A DNA stretch of 64,000 nt, taken from the NCBI RefSeq assembly GCF_902806455.1, contig NZ_CADCWQ010000001.1:2356001-2420000 (forward strand), read 5' to 3'. Under the pieces are notes generated by a model. It worked only from the letters and a program-made list of their open reading frames with translations, had not been told where the DNA came from and ran no database searches. Shown piece after piece: positions 9,769-18,096 of this stretch (positions are counted from its first letter, which is position 1; every line of letters starts with the position of its first letter). Both the position numbers and the translations under genes were made by a program. The stretch comes from Virgibacillus doumboii. GTDB lineage: Bacteria; Bacillota; Bacilli; Bacillales; Amphibacillaceae.

Positions 9769-10818
9769 TCATTCATCTAATATGAATGAGCTATCAGTTC
9801 GATACATGATTAAATAAGGGATTTCCCCGGTAAAGAAATATGCAGACTCTCCAATTAATGGAACCCTGGTAATAATTGATTCAGGTATTCCCACCTTGGT
9901 CATTCTCTCTTTCAATCGGTGAATATTTTGAACAAACGTATTTGCAAGTACTTCACCAGTTTTTTCATTCGGTTCAATAATCTTATAGAAATCATTTCTT
10001 TTTGCAGGGTTTTGCTCAGAGGATTTCAATAACAAATATCGCAAAATTTCCGATTGCTTAATGGTTAACTCTTCTTCTTTTCCGTTATATATTAATGAAT
10101 GGCTGCGATCTGCAAAGTAAAGGATGAGCGTATTTGGATGAGGATCCACCGCAATCTCTTCAGTTTTTTCTTTGGAACAACGACTTTCTTTCTCTGAAGT
10201 TTCAAGCGTAAAAGCATTCGCTGTTAAATAATCTTCATTATGATTAATAATTTCATATAATGGTGACATTTCAAGCTTTGGTGAATTTTCACGGGCTGCA
10301 TCAAGTTCAAGAGTTTGCAGGGAGCTGTGTGCAGACTCGGCGATATAAAGCGCACTGTTACTGAGATACAGTTGTGCGTTATACATCTGCTGATTCGTTA
10401 AACAGTAATCAGTATTAGTGCATTTATCTTGGGTTGCCGCAGCATTTTGAAAATGATTAATCGCAGTTGAATACCTTTTCCGCTTATAACTTAGAAATCC
10501 TAAGCGATAGTGGGCTATCGGAATTACCCGATCATAATGAACAGCCTTCTTCAAGCAATTCTCAGCAGTATAATCATCTTTCCTGTATTGCGTCTTCAAA
10601 AATGATCCATAGCGTACTAAGTAAAAAACCAATTTCTTCTTAATCATCGGCATACTTTGGTAATACTCATCACTTCTGTCACGTCTTATCCTTTTATAAA
10701 GCTCTTCATAAACAGAAATAATGCGGGACAAAGAGTTATTCTCATCTTTGTTTAAAGATTGATGAAGCTCCTGTTCCAAATCAAACAACTCGTCAATTGA
10801 TTTTGATTGTAAATTCAT
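9769..10818 (-). CDS. TPR protein with a C-terminal winged-helix domain, likely regulator
   Basis: A 349-residue cytoplasmic protein. Residues about 90-145 contain TPR-like helices (YTAENCLKKAVHYDRVIPIAH, split here as the first helix pair, then YRLGFLSYKRKRYSTAI). Residues about 230-330 (LTIKQSEILRYLLL, NTFVQNIHRLKERM, ITRVPLIGESAYFF) look like an OmpR/SARP-type winged helix that binds DNA. There is no receiver domain. Its stop region overlaps the start of a longer reading of the peptidase gene, so the two are probably co-transcribed and the regulator may control that operon. The target is unknown. Confidence 0.65.
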   Translation of the reverse strand: MNLQSKSIDELFDLEQELHQSLNKDENNSLSRIISVYEELYKRIRRDRSDEYYQSMPMIKKKLVFYLVRYGSFLKTQYRKDDYTAENCLKKAVHYDRVIPIAHYRLGFLSYKRKRYSTAINHFQNAAATQDKCTNTDYCLTNQQMYNAQLYLSNSALYIAESAHSSLQTLELDAARENSPKLEMSPLYEIINHNEDYLTANAFTLETSEKESRCSKEKTEEIAVDPHPNTLILYFADRSHSLIYNGKEEELTIKQSEILRYLLLKSSEQNPAKRNDFYKIIEPNEKTGEVLANTFVQNIHRLKERMTKVGIPESIITRVPLIGESAYFFTGEIPYLIMYRTDSSFILDE

Positions 10819-11180
10819 AGACTCACCCTCTTTCCATAAGTTTGTAGGAAGATATATAATAAATCACAAGTACCTAGTCACCCGGGATTATGCGACACCT
10901 AAAAAGAATTAATTAATTAACTAATAGATACATAGTTGATGGTTTAGTTTATTTGTTTAAGTTATAAATTCTACGTTATAGCTCTTTATCCCTGCATTTT
11001 TCCTCATTAAATCCTCTGTCTCTTCATGTTTTCCATCGCGTTTATTTAAAAGGAGTTACTCAGCTTTCTGTCAAGCTGCTATGATTTCCACCTATGCAAG
11101 TCTTGGAGGCTTCGGGATTACAGGATTAGAAGTTTAGAAAAAGCGGAATTCAGGGCTAAACCCTTGTCTCGCTTATAGCC
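10819..11180. other. Intergenic region holding a degV remnant
   Basis: Upstream DNA of the TPR regulator, AT-rich, followed by the degV tail described separately. From 11137 to about 11280 it resembles 13839-13957, so this region is one end of a tandem duplication. Confidence 0.55.
11069..11137 (+). pseudogene. C-terminal remnant of a third degV copy
   Basis: The frame reads CQAAMISTYASLGGFGITGLEV-stop, matching the last 22 residues or so of the intact DegV (MQAGAVISTHAG...GLEV). No earlier part of degV precedes it. The DNA after its stop also matches the DNA after the intact degV. Confidence 0.85.
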
Positions 11181-11753
11181 TCATTCTTCCAGTCGAATAA
11201 TCTTCCCTCTTATCCGTGCACCCACCACCGAGTCAACAATTCGCTCCAGTAATTCCTGCTTGGTATATTTTTGGTTTATATAGACCCCCAGAACTCTGGA
11301 GAATGCAATAATATCCCTTTTCAATCGGAGAAGATTATTATTCATAAGAAGTTTCCTGGCCTCATCCAGTGTGGAACATTTATGTAAGGCACTTTCTAGG
11401 TGTTTCCAGTCCGCAGATTCTACAGGCTCTTTTACAAAAGATCTGCCAATTTTTAAATACGAAGTTATCTTTTGATAGATGACTCTTTTGGTATCTCTTG
11501 ATTTGATGTTGATCCCGAAATAATTGCAAAAGGAGGCGAGTTCTTTTTTCGTATACGTTTTGAGGACTTTTTCTACATTTGATTCCTGTTTAATCATTTG
11601 GATCATTTGATTGTACCCATCTGTGTGACCAGTTTTTGCTTCGAAGCAAATTATAGCCTGCCCATTCATTAATTCCTGAAATTGTTTTGCCGTTAGTCCT
11701 TCCAGAAAATCCATTGTGATTCGCAGCAACTTTTCCGTATCCTTTTTACTCAT
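11181..11753 (-). CDS. ParA-associated protein with two SAP/Rho-N-like repeats, unknown function
   Basis: A 190-residue protein I do not recognise by name. It holds two similar segments: residues about 66-98 (TKKELASFCNYFGINIKS, then RDTKRVIYQKI) and about 145-178 (LKRDIIAFSRVLGVYINQ, then KYTKQELLERI). Each has the look of a SAP or Rho-N helix-extended-loop-helix motif, which binds nucleic acid. It starts 8 bases after the parA stop, so the two form an operon, and it may be the DNA-binding partner of this ParA in place of a ParB. A degraded copy of its 3' end lies at 13860-13957. Confidence 0.6.
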   Translation of the reverse strand: MSKKDTEKLLRITMDFLEGLTAKQFQELMNGQAIICFEAKTGHTDGYNQMIQMIKQESNVEKVLKTYTKKELASFCNYFGINIKSRDTKRVIYQKITSYLKIGRSFVKEPVESADWKHLESALHKCSTLDEARKLLMNNNLLRLKRDIIAFSRVLGVYINQKYTKQELLERIVDSVVGARIRGKIIRLEE

Positions 11754-11761
11754 GGTTTCTC

Positions 11762-12688
11762 CTATCTCTGTGTGTATTTAACCATTAATTCACTTGCAAT
11801 CTGCCTAATTTCATCGCGAATGATAACCTGTGACAGGCTTTTACCCTTTGATAATACAATTGGAATTCCTGCTTCGGGAGCTGTGGCAAATTGTGTTTTG
11901 CCTTCCCGTAGAACGTTTCGAAAACACGGATGACTCTTCCCTACTTGATTCATGTACTCTTTTTGCACAGCTATGGGACCTTCCCTGTAGAAGGATACCA
12001 TTGTAAATACCACGCCTAACATGTGGGGCGAAATTTGCTTTGGTATATTTGAATCTGTCTCTTCTCTGTATTGATTAAATTTTGCTGCAAGTGCTGTTAC
12101 ATGGCGGATTAACGTGTCAATTCCCAATGTGGATAAATAATCTGCTTTTGCCGGAACTATGTATGCATCACTTGCTGCAAGTGCATTTTGCGTAACTATA
12201 TTAAAATTCGGTGGACAGTCAATGATAACCATGTCGTAGTCATCTTTAATATCATCCAATTTAATCTGAAGATTCGATAATACCTTCAAATAGTTTCTGC
12301 GGATGGTTCGGTCGGTATTTCCTCCCAGCTTACTGGAAAGCTCCATATCGACATGTATTAATTCCAGATGTGAACAGATCATATCGATTCTGCCATCGGT
12401 CTTCAACAACCGCTCATTCACCCGATTCGGTGTGACAATTAAATCTTTAAGTAACGCCTGCCCATTATTATCCAAAAAGTCATCGTACCAGTGCTTGATT
12501 GTCCGTTTCTGCCGATCAAGACTTTGCCATTCGTCAATATCCATAAATGACAAGGTCAAATTTGTCTGCGGATCCATATCAATCAGTAATATTTTCTTAT
12601 CTTTTCTTGCTAATTCAGCTGCAATATTAGAGGATAGCGTCGTCTTTCCCACACCACCTTTGTAATTCATTATAGAAATCACAGCCAT
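11762..12688 (-). CDS. ParA/Soj-type ATPase
   Basis: A 308-residue ParA-family ATPase that would move or position DNA or a protein cargo. MNYKGGVGKTTLSSNIA is the deviant Walker A with its signature lysine, LLIDMDPQTNLT the A' motif, and MVIIDCPPNFN Walker B. Residues about 55-115 are a longer insert than in chromosomal Soj. No ParB-like gene or parS site is visible here; the partner is probably the 190-residue protein immediately downstream. Orphan ParA pairs like this often come from plasmids or mobile elements. It is transcribed away from the intact degV. Confidence 0.9.
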   Translation of the reverse strand: MAVISIMNYKGGVGKTTLSSNIAAELARKDKKILLIDMDPQTNLTLSFMDIDEWQSLDRQKRTIKHWYDDFLDNNGQALLKDLIVTPNRVNERLLKTDGRIDMICSHLELIHVDMELSSKLGGNTDRTIRRNYLKVLSNLQIKLDDIKDDYDMVIIDCPPNFNIVTQNALAASDAYIVPAKADYLSTLGIDTLIRHVTALAAKFNQYREETDSNIPKQISPHMLGVVFTMVSFYREGPIAVQKEYMNQVGKSHPCFRNVLREGKTQFATAPEAGIPIVLSKGKSLSQVIIRDEIRQIASELMVKYTQR

Positions 12689-12773
12689 AGGTTTCTCCCC
12701 TTCCGTTGTTTATCCTGTTGTTATGTATATGCGGGGAATTAAAATCTTTTCATTATATATCTTTTGTAATAAA

Positions 12774-12857
12774 TGCCACCTTTTGATGCTGACATTCGAT
12801 TATATATATTGAAGGGTGTTCACTATTATAATCGTTTGCGGCAATGAAAAAGTGGCA
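12774..12857. repeat. Hairpin element copy A (TGCCACCTTTT...AAAAGTGGCA)
   Basis: An 84-base element with inverted ends TGCCACCTTTT and AAAAAGTGGCA and an inner inverted pair CGATTATA/TATAATCG. It lies between parA and degV. Two related copies are at 23406-23487 and 48649-48728. Confidence 0.8.
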
Positions 12858-12984
12858 TTGGAAAGTCGAATTTATAAAAATAATTTTTTCCGCTATCGTA
12901 GTACCTGGACCCTTTTTGCTGTATAGTAAAAGATAACCACAATACAGCACAGTCAAGACTGCATTGCCATAGGAGAGGGGAAAT

Positions 12985-13839
12985 ATGATGAGAAGAATTA
13001 TTTTATCCACAGAGAGTGGAGCCGATATACCGCGGAAGTTGGCGGATAAGCATGCTGTTCAGGTTGTCCCGATGCACGTCGTTATGGATGGAGAGGATTA
13101 TTTGGACGGGTCGTTACCTGTAACAGATATCTTTGACTATTATGAACGGACTAAACGAATCCCCTCTACAACATCAACCAATTCCAATGAATATCACGAT
13201 TTTTTTACGAAGATTAGAACGGATTTTCCGGATTGCATCATTGTTCACATTGGTTATACATCAAAGGCATCTTCTTCTTTTCAAAATGCAGTAATTACAT
13301 CCGAGAATTTTGATAATCTACTTTTAATTGACACTTTGAATGTTACGGGTGGATTGGCTGCTATTGTGTTGTATGCGGTTAACTTGTTAGAGAATGATCC
13401 TGCGATTGAACCTGATAGCTTAGTAGAAAAAATTGAAGCGATTATTCCTAAATCAAGGCTTGCTTTTGTTCCCGGCAGCCTGGAGTTTTTACGAGCGGGT
13501 GGTCGTGTAAGCAATGTGGCTTATCTAGGAGGGGCTCTGTTAAAAATAAAGCCGCGAATTGAATTGATTGAAGGTAAACTTGTTTCAACAAAGAAATATC
13601 GCGGGAATATGTATGCTGTTTCAGAAAAACTGCTGCAGGATTATTTGAATCAATACGATATCGACCGGGAACAACTTTATTTTCAATACTCACCAGGACT
13701 CGATGAAGGCATCAAACAGCGGATGGATGAAATTGCAAAAGACAATGGATTCAAAAATGTAAAATGGATGCAAGCTGGTGCTGTAATTTCTACTCATGCG
13801 GGACCCGGAGGATTCGGGGTCGCAGGGTTGGAAGTTTAA
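12985..13839 (+). CDS. degV: DegV family fatty-acid-binding protein
   Basis: A 284-residue DegV protein, the usual length. The family (FakB in Staphylococcus) binds a fatty acid and presents it to a fatty acid kinase for phosphorylation. STESGADIP near the start, TSTNSNEYHDFF, HIGYTSKASSSFQNA and the C-terminal STHAGPGGFGVAG are the lipid-binding signatures. AGGAGAGGGG precedes the ATG at 12985. This is the only intact copy of three in the window; 7143-7984 is a broken copy that shares the leader, and 11069-11137 is a tail fragment. No kinase gene (FakA) is nearby. Confidence 0.93.
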   Translation: MMRRIILSTESGADIPRKLADKHAVQVVPMHVVMDGEDYLDGSLPVTDIFDYYERTKRIPSTTSTNSNEYHDFFTKIRTDFPDCIIVHIGYTSKASSSFQNAVITSENFDNLLLIDTLNVTGGLAAIVLYAVNLLENDPAIEPDSLVEKIEAIIPKSRLAFVPGSLEFLRAGGRVSNVAYLGGALLKIKPRIELIEGKLVSTKKYRGNMYAVSEKLLQDYLNQYDIDREQLYFQYSPGLDEGIKQRMDEIAKDNGFKNVKWMQAGAVISTHAGPGGFGVAGLEV

Positions 13840-13859
13840 CAGATCGGCGGGGCATGGAT

Positions 13860-13957
13860 TCAGGTCCCTTGTCCCGCTTATAGCCTCAATCCTCCAATCC
13901 AATAACCACTACCGAATCAACAATCCCCCAGCAATTCCTGCTTGGTGTATTTACAAT
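13860..13957 (-). pseudogene. Decayed 3' end of the ParA-partner gene
   Basis: After the intact degV, the DNA matches the last 100 bases or so of the 190-residue gene at 11181-11753 (shared cttatagcctca, gagtcaacaat-like and aattcctgcttgg words) but with gaps. The order degV tail then partner-gene tail occurs at both 11069-11280 and 13780-13957, which shows a tandem duplication. Confidence 0.8.
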
Positions 13958-14044
13958 CCAGGTTAGAACCGGATTCCTCGTATTTTTCAAGAATCAGGTG
14001 GTACAATATGGAATGCATTTTAAATACTATTTTTTGGAGGTAAC

Positions 14045-14509
14045 ATGCTTACATTTGACGAAAAACTGGCTATTATTGAATCATTTCCTGAACTGCAGCG
14101 AAGGGACATATCCCTTGGCCGTGTGAATTTTCATTTTGAAGAGAGTGTCATGGATAAGAAAATCGTGGTATATCGCCTGCATCCAAACGGGAACGGATTT
14201 GTATATGCTGAACAGATAGATGATAACTATGAAACTGATTCAAAAGGGATGGTGAACATCCGTGACTTTACGGAGCAGGAGCTTCGTAGGGTGATTCAAC
14301 AATCTATTGATTCTCTATCTGAATCAGGGCCTTTGGAGGAAACGTGGATAAACGCGGAAAACGAAACGCTCAAACTGGTTCATGATTTTGACTTATGGAA
14401 TATTTATGCAGGAGAGATGCTTGACGCAACCTACCCAACTTATAATGGCGCAGCAGACTATCTTCAACAGGAAGGGTTCAGGCGTTTACAGGGCGGAGAT
14501 GCTGAATAG
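14045..14509 (+). CDS. Hypothetical protein, 154 aa
   Basis: An acidic soluble protein without a recognised domain or membrane segment. The start follows TTTTGGAGG with good spacing. It contains two adjacent sections, IVVYRLHPNGNGFVYAEQID and VNIRDFTEQELRRVIQQSID, that look like strand-rich and helical parts of one small domain. It stands alone and ends at a strong shared terminator. Confidence 0.7.
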   Translation: MLTFDEKLAIIESFPELQRRDISLGRVNFHFEESVMDKKIVVYRLHPNGNGFVYAEQIDDNYETDSKGMVNIRDFTEQELRRVIQQSIDSLSESGPLEETWINAENETLKLVHDFDLWNIYAGEMLDATYPTYNGAADYLQQEGFRRLQGGDAE

Positions 14510-14543
14510 GGTTAAAAGAGTGCCTATCACTCAGTACTTAAAA

Positions 14544-14576
14544 AATCTCCGTTATAGTTTTCCTATAACGGAGATT
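14544..14576. terminator. Bidirectional terminator
   Basis: A perfect 14 bp stem (AATCTCCGTTATAG with its complement) and a 5-base loop, with A-run before and T-run after, between two convergent genes. Confidence 0.88.
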
Positions 14577-14579
14577 GTT

Positions 14580-14906
14580 TTACAAAACCCTCTCTATATA
14601 ATTCCCATATCCCTGTAGTATTGGCAGTCCCCGCTCGTTAAGTGCTGACCAAATTTTTCGGTCCAGCGCATATGGGCCTTTATTCTTTAACGCCTCAACT
14701 TCTTCCTCGGAAATACTCATTTCATAGTATCTGACCCCTTTCTTAACAACAAATTCATAGTCAGCAAACTTCTTAATATTTACTTCATAGTTGTTGTCCC
14801 ATTCCTTTAATTGATTTTCAATACAAGTTCCAACATGAATTAAATACGCTTCTCCACTATAATTTTTGGACATATATCCCCTTATCCATCCACTGCTGTT
14901 CATCAT
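14580..14906 (-). CDS. Hypothetical protein under SAM-riboswitch control
   Basis: A 108-residue soluble protein I do not recognise. It contains IHVGTCIENQLKEW and VVKKGVRYYEMSISEEEVEA and has no signal or membrane segment. GAAGGGGATG precedes the ATG at 14906; a second possible start is at 14873 (MSKNYSGEAYLIHVG), also after AAGGGG. A short overlapping frame (MKGMSNDEQQWMDKG...) begins a few bases upstream and stops in this region, so the true N-terminus is uncertain and a frameshift is possible. The only gene between the SAM riboswitch and the terminator at 14544-14576 is this one, which suggests a role in methionine, cysteine or SAM metabolism. Confidence 0.65.
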   Translation of the reverse strand: MMNSSGWIRGYMSKNYSGEAYLIHVGTCIENQLKEWDNNYEVNIKKFADYEFVVKKGVRYYEMSISEEEVEALKNKGPYALDRKIWSALNERGLPILQGYGNYIERVL

Positions 14907-14954
14907 TAGACATCCCCTTCATTTTAATTTCCTTACTAAAAACAAATGGATAAC

Positions 14955-14993
14955 AAAAATAGCCCTTCATTGCAAAAATGCAACAAAGAGCTA
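14955..14993 (-). terminator. Riboswitch expression-platform terminator
   Basis: On the minus strand TAGCTCTTTGTTGCA pairs over 15 positions (some G-U) with TGCAATGAAGGGCTA across a TTTT loop, followed by TTTTTG. It sits between the SAM aptamer and the start of the 108-residue gene. Confidence 0.85.
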
Positions 14994-15002
14994 CGGCCGT
15001 TT

Positions 15003-15101
15003 GTCATCATTCAAAGCAATGCTTTGCTGGTTGAAGCACCTTACCGCCAGGCAGGTTGCTGTGAAGTCGTCGAGCCAGTACTCTCGTTCACTCTTGATAA
15101 C
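15003..15101 (-). promoter_or_regulatory. SAM-I (S-box) riboswitch aptamer
   Basis: On the minus strand the order of conserved blocks is GTTATCAAGAG (P1 5' side), GTGAA...TACTGGCTCGACGA...TTCAC (P2 with kink-turn), CAGCAACCTGCC, GGTAAGGTGCTTCAACC, and GAATGATGAC, which closes P1 (GTTATC with GATGAC). This is the S-box pattern. When SAM is bound, the downstream terminator at 14955-14993 should form and stop transcription of the 108-residue gene. Confidence 0.92.
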
Positions 15102-15161
15102 ACTATTAAGTTATTTTCTATTTTACATGATTAATTGGAAATGTAAAGCTTAACTGATTTA

Positions 15162-15602
15162 TTATTGGACGGGAAACACTACCACTCTCCCCTTCTTACC
15201 ATTAAAAATCTCCTTCAACCTGGAAATAATCCATGTACCGTGTGACCCGATTAATCTCAGCACATAATTTATCCCTGTTACATCGCTGAATATCCACCGC
15301 TCCAGTTCCTTATCATCAAATTCAGGGTGTGACAGTTGGTAATATATGCGGAATTTAATAAATTCGCTCAAAAAATTTTCACTCATTGCATCATAGATAT
15401 ACCAGTCATCGGAATGTTTGATTTTGACAACACCAAGTCCGAGTATGTTTATCAGGTTATAATCAATTCTATGATTATCCACACCATACAGCCGTTCCAC
15501 TGCACCATCCGGAAATGGAGTGTTTGTCACCACCTCAACGTCCAGCTCTGGAATCATTTCGGTTAGATCCAGATAGTACATTTCGTTCTTCATCGGTATC
15601 AT
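15162..15602 (-). CDS. Hypothetical protein, 146 aa
   Basis: I do not recognise this family. It is a soluble acidic protein; the middle (LINILGLGVVKIKHSDDWYIYDA) looks like a beta-hairpin core. The start at 15602 follows AGGGGGAACTAAA; the frame stays open to 15710 but without a ribosome site. Its transcript would run towards the SAM riboswitch 60 bases downstream. Confidence 0.65.
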   Translation of the reverse strand: MIPMKNEMYYLDLTEMIPELDVEVVTNTPFPDGAVERLYGVDNHRIDYNLINILGLGVVKIKHSDDWYIYDAMSENFLSEFIKFRIYYQLSHPEFDDKELERWIFSDVTGINYVLRLIGSHGTWIISRLKEIFNGKKGRVVVFPVQ

Positions 15603-15727
15603 TTTAGTTCCCCCTGACTCAGTTCTATTTATACATTTAACTTTAACAAAAGAGATATACATCTTTTCGCTCAGGACATACGTTTGGTATTTTGGGATAT
15701 AAAAAAACACCTTTGCAGAGAAAGATG

Positions 15728-15877
15728 TTACTCATTATATGGAATTTTTTTAGCTAAATATGCTTGAATGGAGTCTGGCAACAGCCGAAAGAACAACCCT
15801 CTATATTTGATATCAAACAGCCCAGCAATGAGGAGAATTATAACAATTAATAATATTCGTTTCCCGTTCTTTATCAT
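15728..15877 (-). CDS. Small single-pass membrane protein, 49 aa
   Basis: A basic N-terminus (MIKNGKR) is followed by one hydrophobic helix (ILLIVIILLIAGLF) and a C-terminal tail. GGGAG lies 8 bases before the ATG. No function can be proposed. Confidence 0.55.
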   Translation of the reverse strand: MIKNGKRILLIVIILLIAGLFDIKYRGLFFRLLPDSIQAYLAKKIPYNE

Positions 15878-15985
15878 TTTAAAAGCTCCCAACCAAAGAA
15901 TTGCAACTCTACGTTTTAATTTACCATAATCGCATTAAATGCAAAAATAAAACCGTACTCCTTCTTGAATACGATTTCCAAACGA

Positions 15986-16144
15986 TCATCTATTCAGCAT
16001 TTCTTTTTCTCTTCTCAACTGTTCCATTCGGATATCTCCCTGCAGAAATTTTCTTACCTCTTCAACGCTCAGTCCGAATTCCTTTGCTGTTTTAATCAGG
16101 AGTATCCATTCTTCATCAAGTTTGCCGATTCGTTTTTCTTTCAT
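15986..16144 (-). CDS. SinI-like anti-repressor domain protein
   Basis: A 52-residue protein. KLDEEWILLIKTAKEFGLSV followed by EEVRKFL matches the SinI dimerisation motif (L-D-x-E-W, then helix, then S-x-E-E-I/V-R-x-F/Y-L). In Bacillus subtilis SinI binds the repressor SinR and frees biofilm matrix genes. AAGGAGGAG six bases upstream fixes the start at 16144. No sinR-like gene is next to it, so it either titrates a distant SinR-type repressor or has its own partner. Confidence 0.75.
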   Translation of the reverse strand: MKEKRIGKLDEEWILLIKTAKEFGLSVEEVRKFLQGDIRMEQLRREKEMLNR

Positions 16145-16325
16145 AAACTCCTCCTTTTGGTACGGTGTGTACCTCAGATCGTTTAATCTCCCGCCCACGT
16201 CTTTCTAAGAGTGTTTTTTTGACTGGTTTTTTTGTGGAAAAAATCAATTGAGAACCATTTTATAAAATACTCTAGCAAAACAAGCATTACCATCTCATTA
16301 CTATTACTGCCTTTAAAATAATTTC

Positions 16326-17828
16326 TTAAAAGCTCTGTTCCAATTTTTCAAGCCGATTTTGCAGGTGTACGTCATAATGATAATAATGAAGTGCAAGTTT
16401 CATATAATAGCTGCATTCCCTGTGATTTTTACGTTTTTCATAGTATTCTGCCAGGTAAAGAGCCATCGTGCCCAGTTCTTTTTCCAGTTGGTTGCGAAGG
16501 TTTATAAACCAATCTTCATACAGCCCAGGCAGCGGATTATCAGATACTTTTCCAAGTAACAGCTTATATGTTGCAGCACGTGCATCATCGTTCACCTGTT
16601 GGTGGGCCAGCCCTATTTTTTCTGTATAGTTCCGTAAATCAGACTGGACATTGCCAAGTAAAAACACATGTTCCTTATCACTGGTAAGAACGGGTGATTT
16701 GCCGTTAAGCTCCAGCGTTTTTTTCAGGTGATGCAATGATACGCGCAGACTATTTTTGGCACTCTTCAGATCCACATCCGGCCAGAACGTATCACATAAT
16801 TCGTCCCGTGTTGCTGACTGCTGGTAAGCTAGATAAACGAGCAGCTGCTTTGCTTTTCTTTTTCCCCACAAACCGTGAATCCGCTTGCCATTCAGGTAAA
16901 CGGCAAACCCATTGAGAATATCAACGTTAAGTTTGAAAGTGGAATCCTTTGCCGTTAATTCATGCATTTCGGTATATAATTGGGTGGTAAGTTTTTTTCG
17001 ATAGGTGTTTTGTGTATTTTCATGGGGTGCGGTGCTATTTTCGATGAATTGATGAATCCACTCCACCGTCAGTTTCGGCTGGTCCATCTGCATCATGAAG
17101 GAAGCATTAGGAATAATATAATGTCTGGCGTTTTGGTATAAATGCAGACTTGCTCCAAAAAGCTCCGGTGGATAAATATCATCTTCACCGCCTGACAGAA
17201 GCAGGGTTGGCACCTTTATGCTGCCAAGTTGCTGTGCGGCATTTCCTTCAAAATGATTACGAAATAACTCAAAGTATAATGTGGGGGAAACTTTGTCGTA
17301 TGCCTGAAATAATATAGAAGCTTTTTCTTCAGTGAGCGGATAACAATTTTGTGTAATAATCATTTTGGCAAGTGAATAAAGCGACCCTTCTTCCTGGACC
17401 CATTTTCTTCGCTCGCCAATTATCTCATTGCCAAGCTGCTTCGGATAATACACCGGGGATGTCATCAATGTTAATGTTTTCATATTCCCATCATGATCCT
17501 CTGTTGCGTACTGTACGCCAATAAACCCTGAGAAACCCTGTGCAATAATATGATAATTATTGATAGCCAGTTCTTGTATAAGAAAACGTAAATCCTCTGT
17601 TAACATGGAAAGATTCCTCGTTTCCTCACCAGCATCACTTTTTCCATGGCCGCGAAGATCGTACATGAGTACATGATAATTCTGCAAAATATACGGCATG
17701 GCAAACTCCCAGCTGCGCATGTCTGGTCCCAATCCGTGAATGAGAATCAGTGTATCTGTTGCTGACGGGTTTTCTGACGCAATTTTCCGGTAATGGATGG
17801 ATACATTATCACGCTTTATATACGTCAT
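16326..17828 (-). CDS. Alpha/beta-hydrolase fused to a SARP-type DNA-binding and BTAD domain
   Basis: A 500-residue fusion. Residues 1-265 are an alpha/beta-hydrolase (HGLG oxyanion loop at 31-34, DLRGHGKSD near 57, nucleophile elbow GFSGF with Ser100, Asp216/217 in GGEDDIYP). Residues about 297-385 are a SARP-like winged helix (VYLNGKRIHGLWGKRKAKQL, DELCDTFWPD, KNSLRVSLHHLKK) and the rest is a helical BTAD-like domain. The last Gly of the elbow is Phe, and where the catalytic His is expected (about 243) the sequence is PNASFMMQMDQP, without a His. The hydrolase part is therefore probably a ligand sensor and the protein a transcription regulator. GGAGGTG fixes the start at 17828. Its target is not visible. 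Confidence 0.85.
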   Translation of the reverse strand: MTYIKRDNVSIHYRKIASENPSATDTLILIHGLGPDMRSWEFAMPYILQNYHVLMYDLRGHGKSDAGEETRNLSMLTEDLRFLIQELAINNYHIIAQGFSGFIGVQYATEDHDGNMKTLTLMTSPVYYPKQLGNEIIGERRKWVQEEGSLYSLAKMIITQNCYPLTEEKASILFQAYDKVSPTLYFELFRNHFEGNAAQQLGSIKVPTLLLSGGEDDIYPPELFGASLHLYQNARHYIIPNASFMMQMDQPKLTVEWIHQFIENSTAPHENTQNTYRKKLTTQLYTEMHELTAKDSTFKLNVDILNGFAVYLNGKRIHGLWGKRKAKQLLVYLAYQQSATRDELCDTFWPDVDLKSAKNSLRVSLHHLKKTLELNGKSPVLTSDKEHVFLLGNVQSDLRNYTEKIGLAHQQVNDDARAATYKLLLGKVSDNPLPGLYEDWFINLRNQLEKELGTMALYLAEYYEKRKNHRECSYYMKLALHYYHYDVHLQNRLEKLEQSF

Positions 17829-17965
17829 GAACATCACCTCCGACCATGACTTTATACCTAGTATATTGGAAATTTATGTATGATTCAATAATAAAGATGG
17901 AATTTTCCCACAACAATTATTGTAAATGATATCTTATACAAAATAATGTATATGCTTATCAACGC

Positions 17966-17994
17966 AAAAAAACGCTACTTTTTATAATAGCGTT
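17966..17994 (-). terminator. Terminator for the minus-strand RNase H-like transcript
   Basis: The stem AACGCTA/TAGCGTT is followed on the minus strand by TTTTTTTG. The transcript of 18287-18943 would pass through the TGTGAACTT repeats before reaching it. Confidence 0.65.
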
Positions 17995-18096
17995 AAGATC
18001 AGTTAGCGCGAAGCCTTACAACCGCCCTGAGCCACTGGGACAGGTTCCTTGTCTCATTATGCGATCAGGGCTGGCTCGATGTTGCGCTCTCGAAGT

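Noticed and set aside
13001..13009. TTATCCACA, a perfect DnaA-box word near a parA gene
   Set aside because: It is inside the degV coding sequence, single, and not kept in the pseudogene copy. No origin-like cluster is present.
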